From NCBI RefSeq assembly GCF_003298505.1, contig NZ_QNGB01000008.1, positions 1-64,000 of the forward strand: 64,000 nucleotides of DNA. Direction: 5' to 3'. A model generated the notes under the pieces. The model worked only from the letters and a program-made list of their open reading frames with translations, did no database searches and was not told the DNA's origin. Within the stretch, counting starts at the first letter, position 1. Every line of letters begins with the position of its first letter. The position numbers were made by a program, and so were the translations under genes. This DNA comes from Roseovarius sp. TE539 (lineage in GTDB: Bacteria; Pseudomonadota; Alphaproteobacteria; Rhodobacterales; Rhodobacteraceae). Positions 1 through 8,351 of this stretch are shown here, in pieces.

Positions 1-895
1 CCGTGATCGTGGTTCCCGTCGGGCTCAGCGTCAGCGTATGGCTCGACTGTTTGCCGGAAAGAAAGGCGGTATCCCATCCCGCCCCCCCATCCAGAAGATC
101 ATCGCCGGCACCGCCCGAAAGGGTGTCCTCGCCGGCGAGGCCGCGCAACGTATCCGCACCATTGTCACGCGTCAGGCTGTCCGCACTTCCGGTCGGTAAC
201 CTGACAGGCCCGATCGTGGCCACCTGCGCCGCGCCGAGGGTTTCGAAGAACACGATGCTGCCGTCGGGAAACGCCACCATCGCGCCACGCGCGGTATCGG
301 CGGCCGAGGCGAGCGCGCCGAGGATATCGGCATCCGCGCCATTCAGGCCACCAACGTCGAGGTCATCTTCACCGATCCGGAAATCGGTGATCACATCCGT
401 GCCCCCGTTGGCGACGGTCGGCGCCGGCATGTTTCCGGGATCAAAAACCGCCGTACCTCCACCGGACCCGCCATCGAACCTCACCTCGGCCGGATCGATC
501 ATCGCGACCTCTGCGGCCGACAGCGCCTGGAACACCACGATATCGTCATCCAGAAACACGGCGGCGCCATTGCCCGTATCCACCGCTGCGGTAAAGGCGG
601 TTGCGATTTCGCGACCCGTCATGCCGACACCGTCAAGAACCAGACGGTCCGTCGTGACATCGAAGTCCGGGATCAGGACGGGACCACCGCGACTGCCGTC
701 CGCAGATGTTCCCCCGAGGCTGAACCTGTCGCGACCTGCCCCGCCGGTCAGCGTGTCGTTGCCATTACCGCCGACAAGGGTATCGGCACCGCCCGAGCCG
801 TCGAGGCGATCATCGCCGTCATCGCCCATCAGGCTGTCATCGAAAGGCCCGCCTTCAAGCAGGTTGCCGTCGTCGTCCCCGAAAACTGTCGCCAT
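1..895 (-). CDS. RTX-repeat calcium-binding protein (C-terminus beyond window)
   Basis: The frame is open from an ATG at 895 to the window edge (298 codons), so the protein is truncated here. It begins directly with RTX-type nonapeptide repeats (GGxGxDxLx pattern, residues 14-57), continues with two roughly 60-residue modules (residues 77-140 and 170-233) that resemble each other, and returns to RTX repeats at residues 246-275. RTX proteins bind calcium and are usually exported unprocessed through type I secretion; no N-terminal signal peptide is visible, which fits. The two modules share a DF....D.L start and an F.DG/DD.IVFF(Q/E)(A/T)L.AA(E/Q)VA.I.P end. Its substrate or role (adhesin, protease tail, hemolysin) cannot be told without the missing part. 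It lies 89 bp downstream of the diguanylate cyclase gene on the same strand. Confidence 0.8.
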   Translation of the reverse strand, partial: MATVFGDDDGNLLEGGPFDDSLMGDDGDDRLDGSGGADTLVGGNGNDTLTGGAGRDRFSLGGTSADGSRGGPVLIPDFDVTTDRLVLDGVGMTGREIATAFTAAVDTGNGAAVFLDDDIVVFQALSAAEVAMIDPAEVRFDGGSGGGTAVFDPGNMPAPTVANGGTDVITDFRIGEDDLDVGGLNGADADILGALASAADTARGAMVAFPDGSIVFFETLGAAQVATIGPVRLPTGSADSLTRDNGADTLRGLAGEDTLSGGAGDDLLDGGAGWDTAFLSGKQSSHTLTLSPTGTTIT

Positions 896-984
896 GAAAA
901 TCGTCGGCTCCCATCCGTGTTACGCCACCCCGCCGCAAGCATAGCCGGCAAATCCTTAACGAATTGCCCAACATGGCCGGTGAC

Positions 985-1977
985 TCACTCACGACAATGC
1001 AGGGCGTGCCGGCCGCGACCGCCATTCTTGGCCCGGTAAAGCGCGCGGTCGGCGGCCTCCTTCAGTTCCGCCGCAGGCGCCGCCGGACAATCACCCGACA
1101 GGACGGCCCCGATACTCGCCGACACGACACAGGTCTGCCCTTCGAAATCGATCGGTTCCTCAAGCCGGGTGATGAGCCGCGCCGCGATCCGTGCCAGCCG
1201 TGTCCGATCCGCCAGGCCGTCGAGAATCAGGATGAACTCGTCGCCGCCCACGCGTGCCACCATGTCATCGCCGCGGGTCTCCTCGACCATGCGCCGCGCA
1301 ACCTCCTGCAGCACATGATCACCCGCGGCGTGACCCAGCCGGTCATTCACGCCCTTGAACAGATCCAGGTCCAGCGCCAGCAAGGCGAAATCCCGTCCCC
1401 CCGCAAGCTGCCGGTACAAAACGCAGTCCAGTGCGCGACGGTTCTTGAGCCCGGTCAGCGTGTCGGTAAAGGCCTGTTCCTCTGCCGCGATCTTGGCCCC
1501 CTCGAGACGCAGATTGAGCTTGCGCGACGCCTCCATCGCCGCCGATTTGGCCTCCACCAGATACAACATCTCGATGGTCAGGTCCGTGGCCGCGAAATCG
1601 GCGCTGGTAAGGGCGTAGTCGCGCACCGCCTCCACCACCGAGATGCCCAGCGACAGGTCGATCACCGCACCGGCCCCGTCCGGCAGCGGCGCCAATACAC
1701 CCTTGAGTTGCGTATGCGGACGGTCCCGGAGCCGCAAGTGAAGCTTGCGCCCGGCCGCCGCCATCAGCGCACTCATCGAGCCATCGCCGCGCGGACGGCG
1801 CAGTTCCATGACTTCGAGAAACCGCATGCCCTCAAGGCGATGTCCGGGGCGCAGCTTGCACAGCGTCGGACCCGCATGGAGGATATGCCCTGTCGGGCCG
1901 AGCCGCGCATGCATCGGGCAAAGCAGATCAAGAAGCGCCGTCACCGCGGAGCCGTCGAGATTCGGCGCGGTAGTCAT
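985..1977 (-). CDS. Diguanylate cyclase with HNOBA-like sensor domain
   Basis: 330-residue protein predicted to make c-di-GMP from two GTP. Residues about 15-140 resemble the HNOBA (H-NOX-associated, PAS-like) domain of soluble guanylate cyclases: an LCPMH start, a GPTL motif at 36-39 and a DYALTSADFAATD segment near 120-132. A predicted coiled helix (about 140-170) follows, then a GGDEF domain with DTLTGLKNRR at 172-181, the GGDEF signature at 244-248 and an RGDD inhibitory I-site at 235-238. Both catalytic and feedback sites look intact. Its start overlaps the stop of the upstream H-NOX-like gene by ATGA, implying coupled translation and probably a physical complex. No transmembrane segment is apparent, so a cytosolic enzyme is expected. 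Confidence 0.9.
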   Translation of the reverse strand: MTTAPNLDGSAVTALLDLLCPMHARLGPTGHILHAGPTLCKLRPGHRLEGMRFLEVMELRRPRGDGSMSALMAAAGRKLHLRLRDRPHTQLKGVLAPLPDGAGAVIDLSLGISVVEAVRDYALTSADFAATDLTIEMLYLVEAKSAAMEASRKLNLRLEGAKIAAEEQAFTDTLTGLKNRRALDCVLYRQLAGGRDFALLALDLDLFKGVNDRLGHAAGDHVLQEVARRMVEETRGDDMVARVGGDEFILILDGLADRTRLARIAARLITRLEEPIDFEGQTCVVSASIGAVLSGDCPAAPAAELKEAADRALYRAKNGGRGRHALHCRE

Positions 1978-2561
1978 AACACCGCTCCGCCAAGATCGAA
2001 GGCGCGCCCGTCCGAGAAACCGGCCTCCAGGAGACGGATCTCCACAATCTCGTCGGGGCCGCGCGCACCCTTGTGCTCGATGAGCACCAGCGCGCCGTAA
2101 TCATCTGCCATGGCCCGCAGCAAACCCACCACCACATGGCCGAAGCCGCGCACCTGGCCGCGACAGGCGATACTGAACGCCCCTGCGCCATGTTCGTGGA
2201 GGTCCAGTTCCGGCAGGCCGAGGTCGGGCACCGCCAGCCGTGCCCGTTCGGGCAGATCGTCAAGCGACTGCAGGAACTCCTCGAAATCCACGCCGCCGAA
2301 ACGCAAGAGCCGACGAAGCGTTTCCAGCGCCGGGTGCGACACCAGATAGGTGCCTATATCCTCAAGGATATCAGCCCGCGGCTTGCCAAGGGTCGCGCAC
2401 AGCGCGTCGAGAACACGCACTGTCGTACCCTCCGGGTAGGTCATCATCGACTCGAATTCGTCGGTGCCGAGCTCCGCGCGGCGGGCCACCTCGGGCCAGG
2501 TTTCGGGTCCGTAGGTGTCGCGGGTGAACCGCTCGATCGCCCGGTTTATCAACCCATGCAT
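1974..2561 (-). CDS. H-NOX (heme-NO-binding)-like sensor protein
   Basis: 195 residues starting MHGLIN, the usual N-terminus of the H-NOX/HNOB family, which bind heme and sense NO or O2. Similarity runs over the whole length, including the C-terminal FGHVVVGLLRAMADDYGALV segment (residues 140-160). By eye, the helix that carries the proximal heme histidine (S-L-D-x-x-H in typical members) reads SLDDLPER, putting Pro104 where His is expected. The distal YxSxR heme-propionate motif reads SIACR (130-134), keeping only Arg. Heme binding by the canonical ligand is therefore doubtful. It is translationally coupled to the HNOBA-GGDEF protein, so it is most likely that enzyme's sensory partner. Family membership is clear; the ligand is not. 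Confidence 0.85.
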   Translation of the reverse strand: MHGLINRAIERFTRDTYGPETWPEVARRAELGTDEFESMMTYPEGTTVRVLDALCATLGKPRADILEDIGTYLVSHPALETLRRLLRFGGVDFEEFLQSLDDLPERARLAVPDLGLPELDLHEHGAGAFSIACRGQVRGFGHVVVGLLRAMADDYGALVLIEHKGARGPDEIVEIRLLEAGFSDGRAFDLGGAVL

Positions 2562-2716
2562 GGCCCACTCCGCGAAAGTTCGGGGTCAGCCTCGCAGGAT
2601 CGGGTTAAATTTCAGCGAACGGCCCCGGGTGGAACCAAATCCGGCCAAGCGGCCCGCTCACCGGCCTGTGCGGTCCGGCTTGCGTCCTGTCCGGAGGCCT
2701 GTTATGCGGAGCTCAT

Positions 2717-2802
2717 CCGTTGGGGTGCCCCGCTGGGGCTGAGAGGCGACACCGCCAACCCACCGAACCTGATCCGGTCAGTACCGGCGGAGGGAACGGA
2801 GC
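2717..2802 (+). ncRNA. TPP (thi-box) riboswitch
   Basis: The conserved THI-element core is readable: a GGGGUGCCCC-like P2 region, the CUGAGAGG pyrimidine-sensing segment at 2738-2746, ACCC at 2757-2761, then GAACCUGAUCCGGUCAGUACCGGCG (interrupted here for length; 2764-2789) and GGAGGGAA. It precedes a thiamin-precursor ABC transporter operon by about 175 bp, as expected for TPP-repressed uptake genes. Thiamin pyrophosphate binding would lower expression of the downstream genes. Confidence 0.95.
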
Positions 2803-2810
2803 ATCCAAAG

Positions 2811-2826
2811 GGCACGCAGGCGTGCC
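2811..2826 (+). terminator. Possible expression-platform hairpin of the riboswitch
   Basis: GGCACG-CAGG-CGTGCC forms a six-pair stem just after the riboswitch core and is followed by a weak pyrimidine tract (GCTCTTCCTCC). It could be the expression platform, but the U-run is poor, so attenuation or occlusion of a leader element is only a guess. Confidence 0.3.
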
Positions 2827-2978
2827 GCTCTTCCTCCATCGCTGACCCGGCAACGCGAGGAAGATACGATGCAGATTGCGATTCCGCACCCTCATGCGCG
2901 CCCCGCGTCCTGCCGGCCTCATCCGATGGACAACCCGACGGAGACGCACCAGGAACCGCAATCCCGAGGAGACCCAGA

Positions 2979-3938
2979 ATGAAACCTTTGGCCCCACTGG
3001 CCGCCGCGCTGCTGGCAGCGCTGACCACGTTCAACCCGCTGCCCGCCGCCGCGCAGGACAAGATGACCGTCGTGCTCGACTGGTTCGTGAATCCCAATCA
3101 CGGCCCCCTGATCATCGCGCAGGAGAAAGGGTATTTCGCCGATGCCGGACTCGAGGTCGAGATCATCGCACCCGCGGACCCGTCCGCGCCCCCGCGCATG
3201 GCCGCCGCCGGCAAGGCCGATCTTGCCCTGTCCTACCAGCCACAACTTCACCTGCAAGTGGCCGAGGGGCTGCCGCTCAAACGCGTCGGCACCCTGATTG
3301 CCAGCCCGCTGAACTGTCTACTGGTTCTTGAGGACGGACCGATCGAGACAGTGGCCGACCTGAAAGGACACAAGATCGGTTTTTCGGTCGCCGGTGTGGA
3401 GGAAGCGTTGCTCTCCAAGCTGCTCGGAGACGCGGACCTGTCGCTCGACGACGTGGAACTGGTCAATGTCAACTGGTCGCTCTCGCCCTCTCTGATGTCA
3501 GGGCAGGTCGACGCGGTGATCGGCGCCTACCGCAATTTCGAACTCAACCAGATGGAAATCGAGGGGGTGCCGGGCAATTGCATCTATCTCGAGGAATCCG
3601 GTGTGCCCACCTATGACGAACTGATCTATGTCGCCAACCCGGACACCGTGGACCACGACCGGGTGCGCCGCTTCCTGAAAGCAACCGAACTGGCCACCCA
3701 ATACATCGTCAACCATCCCGATGCGGCCTGGGATATCTTCGCGGCGACCGCGGAGGAATTGCAGGACGACCTCAATGCGAAAAGCTGGACCGACACGATC
3801 CCGCGCTTCGCGCTGCGCCCGGCGGCACTCGATTTCGGACGCTATGCCAACTTCGAGGCTTTTCTGCACGAAGCCGGCCTGATCGAAACCGTCCACCCGG
3901 TTTCGGACCTCGCGATCGACCCGGCGGCAACGCAATGA
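2979..3938 (+). CDS. thiY: Thiamin-precursor (HMP/pyrimidine) ABC transporter substrate-binding protein
   Basis: 319-residue NMT1/THI5-family periplasmic binding protein. The first 25 residues are a Sec signal peptide (hydrophobic stretch ending AAA before QDK). The mature N-terminus carries the LDWFVNPNHGP motif followed by AQEKGYF, typical of ThiY proteins that bind hydroxymethylpyrimidine or its N-formyl degradation product. The start at 2979 has a GAGGAG Shine-Dalgarno seven bases upstream, and is preferred over any longer reading because the sequence upstream is the riboswitch leader. The stop overlaps the ATPase gene start (ATGA). The TPP riboswitch upstream supports a thiamin-precursor substrate rather than taurine, nitrate or sulfonate, which related proteins bind. 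Confidence 0.88.
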   Translation: MKPLAPLAAALLAALTTFNPLPAAAQDKMTVVLDWFVNPNHGPLIIAQEKGYFADAGLEVEIIAPADPSAPPRMAAAGKADLALSYQPQLHLQVAEGLPLKRVGTLIASPLNCLLVLEDGPIETVADLKGHKIGFSVAGVEEALLSKLLGDADLSLDDVELVNVNWSLSPSLMSGQVDAVIGAYRNFELNQMEIEGVPGNCIYLEESGVPTYDELIYVANPDTVDHDRVRRFLKATELATQYIVNHPDAAWDIFAATAEELQDDLNAKSWTDTIPRFALRPAALDFGRYANFEAFLHEAGLIETVHPVSDLAIDPAATQ

Positions 3939-4660
3939 CACCACCCCCCGCCCTGCGCTTCGAGGGCAGCGCCCGGATCGGCGGCACGCCGGTCTTCGGG
4001 CCGATCTCGCTATGCGCCGGGGCGGGGGAATGGACCTGCCTTCTCGGAACCTCCGGGGTTGGCAAGACGACCTTGCTGCGCCTTATCGCCGGCGTCGACG
4101 AGGTGACCGAGTTCAGCGGAATGATCCGCGCCTCCGACGGGGTGCCACTGCACGGGCGCCTGGCACTGATGGCCCAGGACGACCTGCTGATGCCGTGGCT
4201 CTCGGTCATCGACAACGTGCTGCTCGGCGCCCGCCTGCGCGGTGAGCAGCCCGACCGCACCCGCGCGGCAAAGGTACTGGACCAGACCGGCCTCACCAGG
4301 CATGCGGGCAAGAAACCACGGGCACTCTCGGGCGGGCAGCGTCAGCGCGCCGCGCTGGCCCGCACACTCATGGAGGACCGTCCCGTGCTGCTGCTCGACG
4401 AGCCCTTCTCGGCACTGGACGCCGTGACACGCGCGCAAATGCAGGATCTCACGGCACGTCTCCTCCGGGGGCGTACGGTTCTGATGGTTACGCATGATCC
4501 GGCCGAGGCGGTGCGCCTGGGCGATGCGATCCAGGTTATGGCACCGGACGGCCTGAGCGCCGTCCCGCCGCCATCCGGCCCGGCGCCACGCCCGGCCGAC
4601 GCCTCCGAAGTGCTCAAGGCGCAGGCCGCCCTGCTCGCGAGTCTGAGGCAGAGCGCATGA
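3935..4660 (+). CDS. thiZ: Thiamin-precursor ABC transporter ATP-binding protein
   Basis: 241-residue ABC ATPase. Walker A is GTSGVGKTT (about residues 38-46), the Q-loop is MAQDD, the signature is LSGGQRQRA (about 130-138), Walker B is LLLDEPF, and the switch histidine lies in VTHDP. It would power import by the ThiXY partners at the inner membrane. It overlaps both neighbours by four bases (ATGA), so the three genes are translationally coupled. The C-terminal 40 residues are Pro/Ala-rich and not conserved in the family. Confidence 0.88.
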   Translation: MTPPPALRFEGSARIGGTPVFGPISLCAGAGEWTCLLGTSGVGKTTLLRLIAGVDEVTEFSGMIRASDGVPLHGRLALMAQDDLLMPWLSVIDNVLLGARLRGEQPDRTRAAKVLDQTGLTRHAGKKPRALSGGQRQRAALARTLMEDRPVLLLDEPFSALDAVTRAQMQDLTARLLRGRTVLMVTHDPAEAVRLGDAIQVMAPDGLSAVPPPSGPAPRPADASEVLKAQAALLASLRQSA

Positions 4661-5427
4661 CCACCGGCAGCACCTTTCCCCGGCAGGCGCGCCGCGCGGC
4701 CTGGCTCCTCGGGTCCCTTGTTCTGGCATTGGGACTCTGGCAATCGGTGGTGTGGCTGGCGGTGCCGCCCCCGTACATCCTGCCCGGCCCCGTCGAGGTG
4801 GCGGCCGAATTCATCGCCAGCGGCCAGATGATCCTGCGCCACGCCGGCTTCACCCTGACCGAGGTGATCCTGGGGCTGCTGCTGGGCACCGTGCTCGGGG
4901 CCGGCTCGGCCGTGGCGCTGGCGGCCTCGCGAGTCGCGCGCGCCCTTTTGCGGCCGATCATGGTCTTCAGCCAGGCCATACCGGTCTTTGTCATCGCCCC
5001 GATCCTGATGCTGTGGTTCGGTTACGGCATCTGGCCAAAGGTGATGATGGCCCTGCTGATCATCTATTTTCCCGTCACGTCGGCTTTCTTCGACGCGCTG
5101 ATGCGCACACCCCAACCCTGGCTGGATCTCGCCCGCGTGATGGGCGCGCACCGCGGCCGGGTCATGCGCCATGTCCGCATTCCCGCTGCTCTTCCCGGTC
5201 TCGCCTCGGGCTTGCGGCTGGCCGCCGTCTATGCCCCCATAGGAGTGATCATCAGCGAATGGGTCGGCGCCTCGCGCGGAATCGGCTACCTGGTGCTCTG
5301 GGCCAATTCACGCTCGAAGGTGGATCTGATGTTCGCCACGACGATGACCCTGGCGGCCATGACCCTGCTCCTGTATGCCGCCGTGGATGCCGCTTGCCGC
5401 CGGTGGCTCGATCGTCCCGGCTCCTGA
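4657..5427 (+). CDS. thiX: Thiamin-precursor ABC transporter permease
   Basis: 256-residue BPD-type inner-membrane permease of the SsuC/TauC/ThiX group, with about six hydrophobic segments. The EAA-loop region is recognisable around ARVMGAHRGRVMRHVRIPAALPG (given in part; residues about 154-176), the contact site for the ATPase. Overlap with the ATPase gene and position in the TPP-riboswitch operon assign the substrate. It is the last gene of the operon; a palindromic repeat follows about 80 bp downstream. Confidence 0.88.
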   Translation: MTTGSTFPRQARRAAWLLGSLVLALGLWQSVVWLAVPPPYILPGPVEVAAEFIASGQMILRHAGFTLTEVILGLLLGTVLGAGSAVALAASRVARALLRPIMVFSQAIPVFVIAPILMLWFGYGIWPKVMMALLIIYFPVTSAFFDALMRTPQPWLDLARVMGAHRGRVMRHVRIPAALPGLASGLRLAAVYAPIGVIISEWVGASRGIGYLVLWANSRSKVDLMFATTMTLAAMTLLLYAAVDAACRRWLDRPGS

Positions 5428-5509
5428 ATACCGGTCTCCATTGGCGGAGCGCGCCAGGGGCGCGCGCAGTCCTGTCTCGTTGCCGGCCTTCGGCCACCGC
5501 CTCGGGATG

Positions 5510-5585
5510 CCTCCGGCGGGAGTATTGCGGGAAAGATGAAGACGGACCGGGGGCCTTCATCTTTCCCTAAATACTCCGGGGGAGG
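5510..5585. repeat. Palindromic intergenic repeat between convergent genes
   Basis: Two arms of about 31 bases (5510-5541 and 5555-5585) are imperfect inverted complements: one carries GGCGGGAGTATT and GGAAAGATGAAG, the other CTTCATCTTTCC and AAATACTCCGGG. A half-copy recurs at 17442-17476. Both sit between convergent genes (here thiX and the methyltransferase). The rest of the 330-bp gap (5428-5757) shows no gene or RNA that I recognise. The element could act as a two-way transcript end or mRNA stabiliser. Confidence 0.8.
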
Positions 5586-5757
5586 TTGTCGTTGTCCCGC
5601 CAATGACGCCGGAAACGGAGGCGACGATCAGCGCCCACGGGGTCTGCGTGGGCCGAACGCAAAACAGACTTGGGTGGCGCAGCCGCGCCTTGAGATCACG
5701 CCGAATCTATCCTTCGGGCCGGCGGCGGGCACCGTCATGTACCCTCACGGCACCGTA

Positions 5758-7320
5758 TCAGAAATCGGTCGGCGCCCCGCCTTCGGCCTTGCGGCGGGCC
5801 ACGAAGTCAGACAGCTCTTCCCGGTTTGTGCTGTCCATCGGCGGCGCCTCGAAGCTGGCAATGATATCCCGGAAGGTCTGGTGCGCGCGCTCGGCGGTCC
5901 AGATGCCGCCCGCCGCCTCCCACGCCTCGTAGTTGCGCCAGTCGCTCAGGAAGGGCTGGTAGAACGCCGTGGTGTAGCGGTCCTGCGTATGCTGGATGCC
6001 GAAAAAATGGCCCTGCCCGCCAACTTCCTTGATAGCCTGCACGGCGATCTCCTCGGGACCGGTGGCACAGATCGCCGGATCCATGTAGCGCTGGATATGC
6101 TGAAGGATCTCGCAATCCATCACGAATTTCTCCGGGCTGGCAATCAGACCGCCCTCCAGCCAACCGGCAGCGTGGTAAACCATGTTCGCCCCCGCCTGGA
6201 CAGCTGACCAAAGGCTGTTGGACGTTTCCCACATCGCCTGTCCATCGGGCACGTTGGCCGCGCAGACACCCGAGGCCCGCATCGGCAGCTTGTAATACCG
6301 TGCCATCTGCCCGGTCATCTGTGTGGCGCGCATGTATTCCGGCGTTCCGAAGGCAGGCGCGCCGGATTTCATGTCCACGTTCGAAGTGAAGGTCCCGATC
6401 GCACAGGGGCATCCCGGATTGATCACCTGGGCCAGCACCACTGCGCTGAGCCCTTCGGCGAGCGACTGTGCCACGGCCCCGGCCATGGTCACAGGCGCCA
6501 TCGCACCCGCAAGGGTGAACGGAGTCACCACGAGGCCCTGGCCACGCCGCGCCAGCCGCATCCAGCCATCCATCATCGGCAGGTCATGCTTCAAGGGCGA
6601 TGTCGAGTTGATATTGGTGTACATGCGCGGACTGGCATCGAAGTCCTCGTGGCTGAGGCCGCCGGCGATGCGCACCATTTCCATCACGTCCTCGACCCGT
6701 TCACGCCCCAGCGAATAGGTATGCGCCACCTTGTCGGTCAGGGTGAGCTTGTCATAAAGCACATCGAGGTGCCGCACACCCGCATGGATGTCCTGCGGCT
6801 CCACCGGGTAGCCGCCGACGAAATGGATGCAGTTGAAATACTGGCTGAGCTTGAGGAGGTTGGCACACATCTCGCGGGTGCCGGTCATCTTGCGCCCCAG
6901 CGACAGGTCCCAGTAGCTCGGCGGCGAGGAAACATTGCCGAACAGCATCTGCCGCCCGCCCATCGTGACAGCGCGGTCCGGGTTGCGCGGCGTGATCGTC
7001 CAGGTTTCCGGCGCCTTGCCGATCATCTCCATCACGAAATCGCGGCCCATGCGGACGTTCTCGCCCTCGATCGTACAGCCACCCGAGCCGCGCAGGATCT
7101 CGATTGCCTCCGGATTGAGGAATTCGATCCCGATCTCTTCCAGGATGCGCATGGCGCCGTCATGGACTGCGGCGATCCCGTCCTCGTCGAGCGGCTCGGT
7201 CGGGCGGTCCACGTTGACCGGCGGGTTCCAGGGCATCTGCTCGATAACCGCCGTGCCGCGCCGATCGGCGTTTCCGGCGCGCCCGCCGCTTCGTTTCCTG
7301 CGTCTGCTTTCCGCGGCCAT
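5758..7320 (-). CDS. Trimethylamine methyltransferase family (MttB/COG5598) protein, non-pyrrolysine
   Basis: 520 residues from the ATG at 7320, chosen because GGAGGA lies six bases upstream; the frame is open further upstream but without such a site. The protein is colinear with corrinoid-dependent MttB-type methyltransferases, which transfer a methyl group from a quaternary or tertiary amine to a corrinoid protein. There is no internal amber codon, so it belongs to the non-pyrrolysine branch, members of which act on glycine betaine, proline betaine or carnitine. The N-terminal 30 residues are Arg-rich and poorly conserved. No cognate corrinoid protein or reductive activator is adjacent, so the substrate is open; a methylated amine or betaine is the best guess. 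Confidence 0.85.
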   Translation of the reverse strand: MAAESRRRKRSGGRAGNADRRGTAVIEQMPWNPPVNVDRPTEPLDEDGIAAVHDGAMRILEEIGIEFLNPEAIEILRGSGGCTIEGENVRMGRDFVMEMIGKAPETWTITPRNPDRAVTMGGRQMLFGNVSSPPSYWDLSLGRKMTGTREMCANLLKLSQYFNCIHFVGGYPVEPQDIHAGVRHLDVLYDKLTLTDKVAHTYSLGRERVEDVMEMVRIAGGLSHEDFDASPRMYTNINSTSPLKHDLPMMDGWMRLARRGQGLVVTPFTLAGAMAPVTMAGAVAQSLAEGLSAVVLAQVINPGCPCAIGTFTSNVDMKSGAPAFGTPEYMRATQMTGQMARYYKLPMRASGVCAANVPDGQAMWETSNSLWSAVQAGANMVYHAAGWLEGGLIASPEKFVMDCEILQHIQRYMDPAICATGPEEIAVQAIKEVGGQGHFFGIQHTQDRYTTAFYQPFLSDWRNYEAWEAAGGIWTAERAHQTFRDIIASFEAPPMDSTNREELSDFVARRKAEGGAPTDF

Positions 7321-7463
7321 GCTGTCCTCCCGGTTCACGTCTCCTGCACATGGAAGCACCGGCCACCGGCCCGGGTATGCCACTTTACGACGCGATGTGT
7401 CGCATTCCAGATACTGCATGTCGGGTTTCAGGCTCCGCACCGTCATGGCCCCGGGAGCCGCGG

Positions 7464-8351
7464 TCACATTGCCCGGCGCCGCGCCCGGCGTCCGACCAGC
7501 CCCAGATAACCCGCGAGACTGCCCACCACGATCATTCCGCCAAGGATCATCGCCGGGGTCGGCACCTCTCCCAGTCCCAGCCAGACCCAGAACGGGCCGA
7601 GGACCGTCTCCAGAAGCATGATCAGGCTGACATTGGAAGCATGCGTATGCCGGGAGGCGAGCGACAGGCCGAAAAAGGAGCATGGCAGGATCACAAGGCC
7701 GGTGATCGCGATCGCCCAGACCGTACCTTCGGTCATCGCCGCGGGGCCGGTCACTACCAGGCCGGTTCCCCCCGCCAGGCAGGCCCCGATACCGATCACC
7801 AGCAGGATCGGCAGCGTCGGGCGCGCGCGCAGGATCACGAAATTCAGGGCCAGGGCCATGGCCACACCCAGCCCCGCCAGCGCCCCCAGAAGGGTGGCCC
7901 GGTCAAAGGTGAGGGTGCCGGCTTCACCACCCAGGACCGCGATGCCGATTCCGCTCAGCACCGCGATAATCGTCACCCATGTTGACGGGCGCGTGGGCTC
8001 ACCGATGATGATCCTGGCGAAGATCGCAGCGAAGACAGGCACCGTGGCGACACCGAACAGGACTACCGGCACCGGCGCCACGGCGATGCCGGTGGCAAAG
8101 AAGGTGGCGTTGAAATACTGGCAGGTCACGATCACCAGCCCGCCCCCCGAGAAGAGCGCCACGAGGTCCGCCCCGCGTTTCCGGCTTGTGGCCGCCCAGG
8201 CCAGCAGGAGCACACTGCCCATCAGAAGGCCGCGCCATCCAACCATCTGGTATCCACCCATCCCCGAGGCCCGCATCAGAAGAGCGTCCGGCGTCAGGAC
8301 CAGGGCCGCCGCGGTGGCCAGGGCAAGACCGAAGAGCGGATGATGCCTCAT
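7464..8351 (-). CDS. DMT-family (EamA) transporter
   Basis: 295 residues, about ten hydrophobic helices arranged as two EamA repeats (roughly residues 5-130 and 145-285), as in drug/metabolite transporters of the inner membrane. The usual Pro/Glu-rich second-repeat motif (LLETVLGPFWVWLGLGE, about 238-254) is clear. Its start overlaps the stop of the HAD phosphatase gene (ATGA). Substrate unknown. It ends in an Arg-rich cytoplasmic tail. Confidence 0.88.
   Translation of the reverse strand: MRHHPLFGLALATAAALVLTPDALLMRASGMGGYQMVGWRGLLMGSVLLLAWAATSRKRGADLVALFSGGGLVIVTCQYFNATFFATGIAVAPVPVVLFGVATVPVFAAIFARIIIGEPTRPSTWVTIIAVLSGIGIAVLGGEAGTLTFDRATLLGALAGLGVAMALALNFVILRARPTLPILLVIGIGACLAGGTGLVVTGPAAMTEGTVWAIAITGLVILPCSFFGLSLASRHTHASNVSLIMLLETVLGPFWVWLGLGEVPTPAMILGGMIVVGSLAGYLGLVGRRARRRAM

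Noticed and set aside
5758..7320. Pyrrolysine (amber) codon in the MttB homologue
   Set aside because: The frame has no internal TAG; it is a non-pyrrolysine family member.
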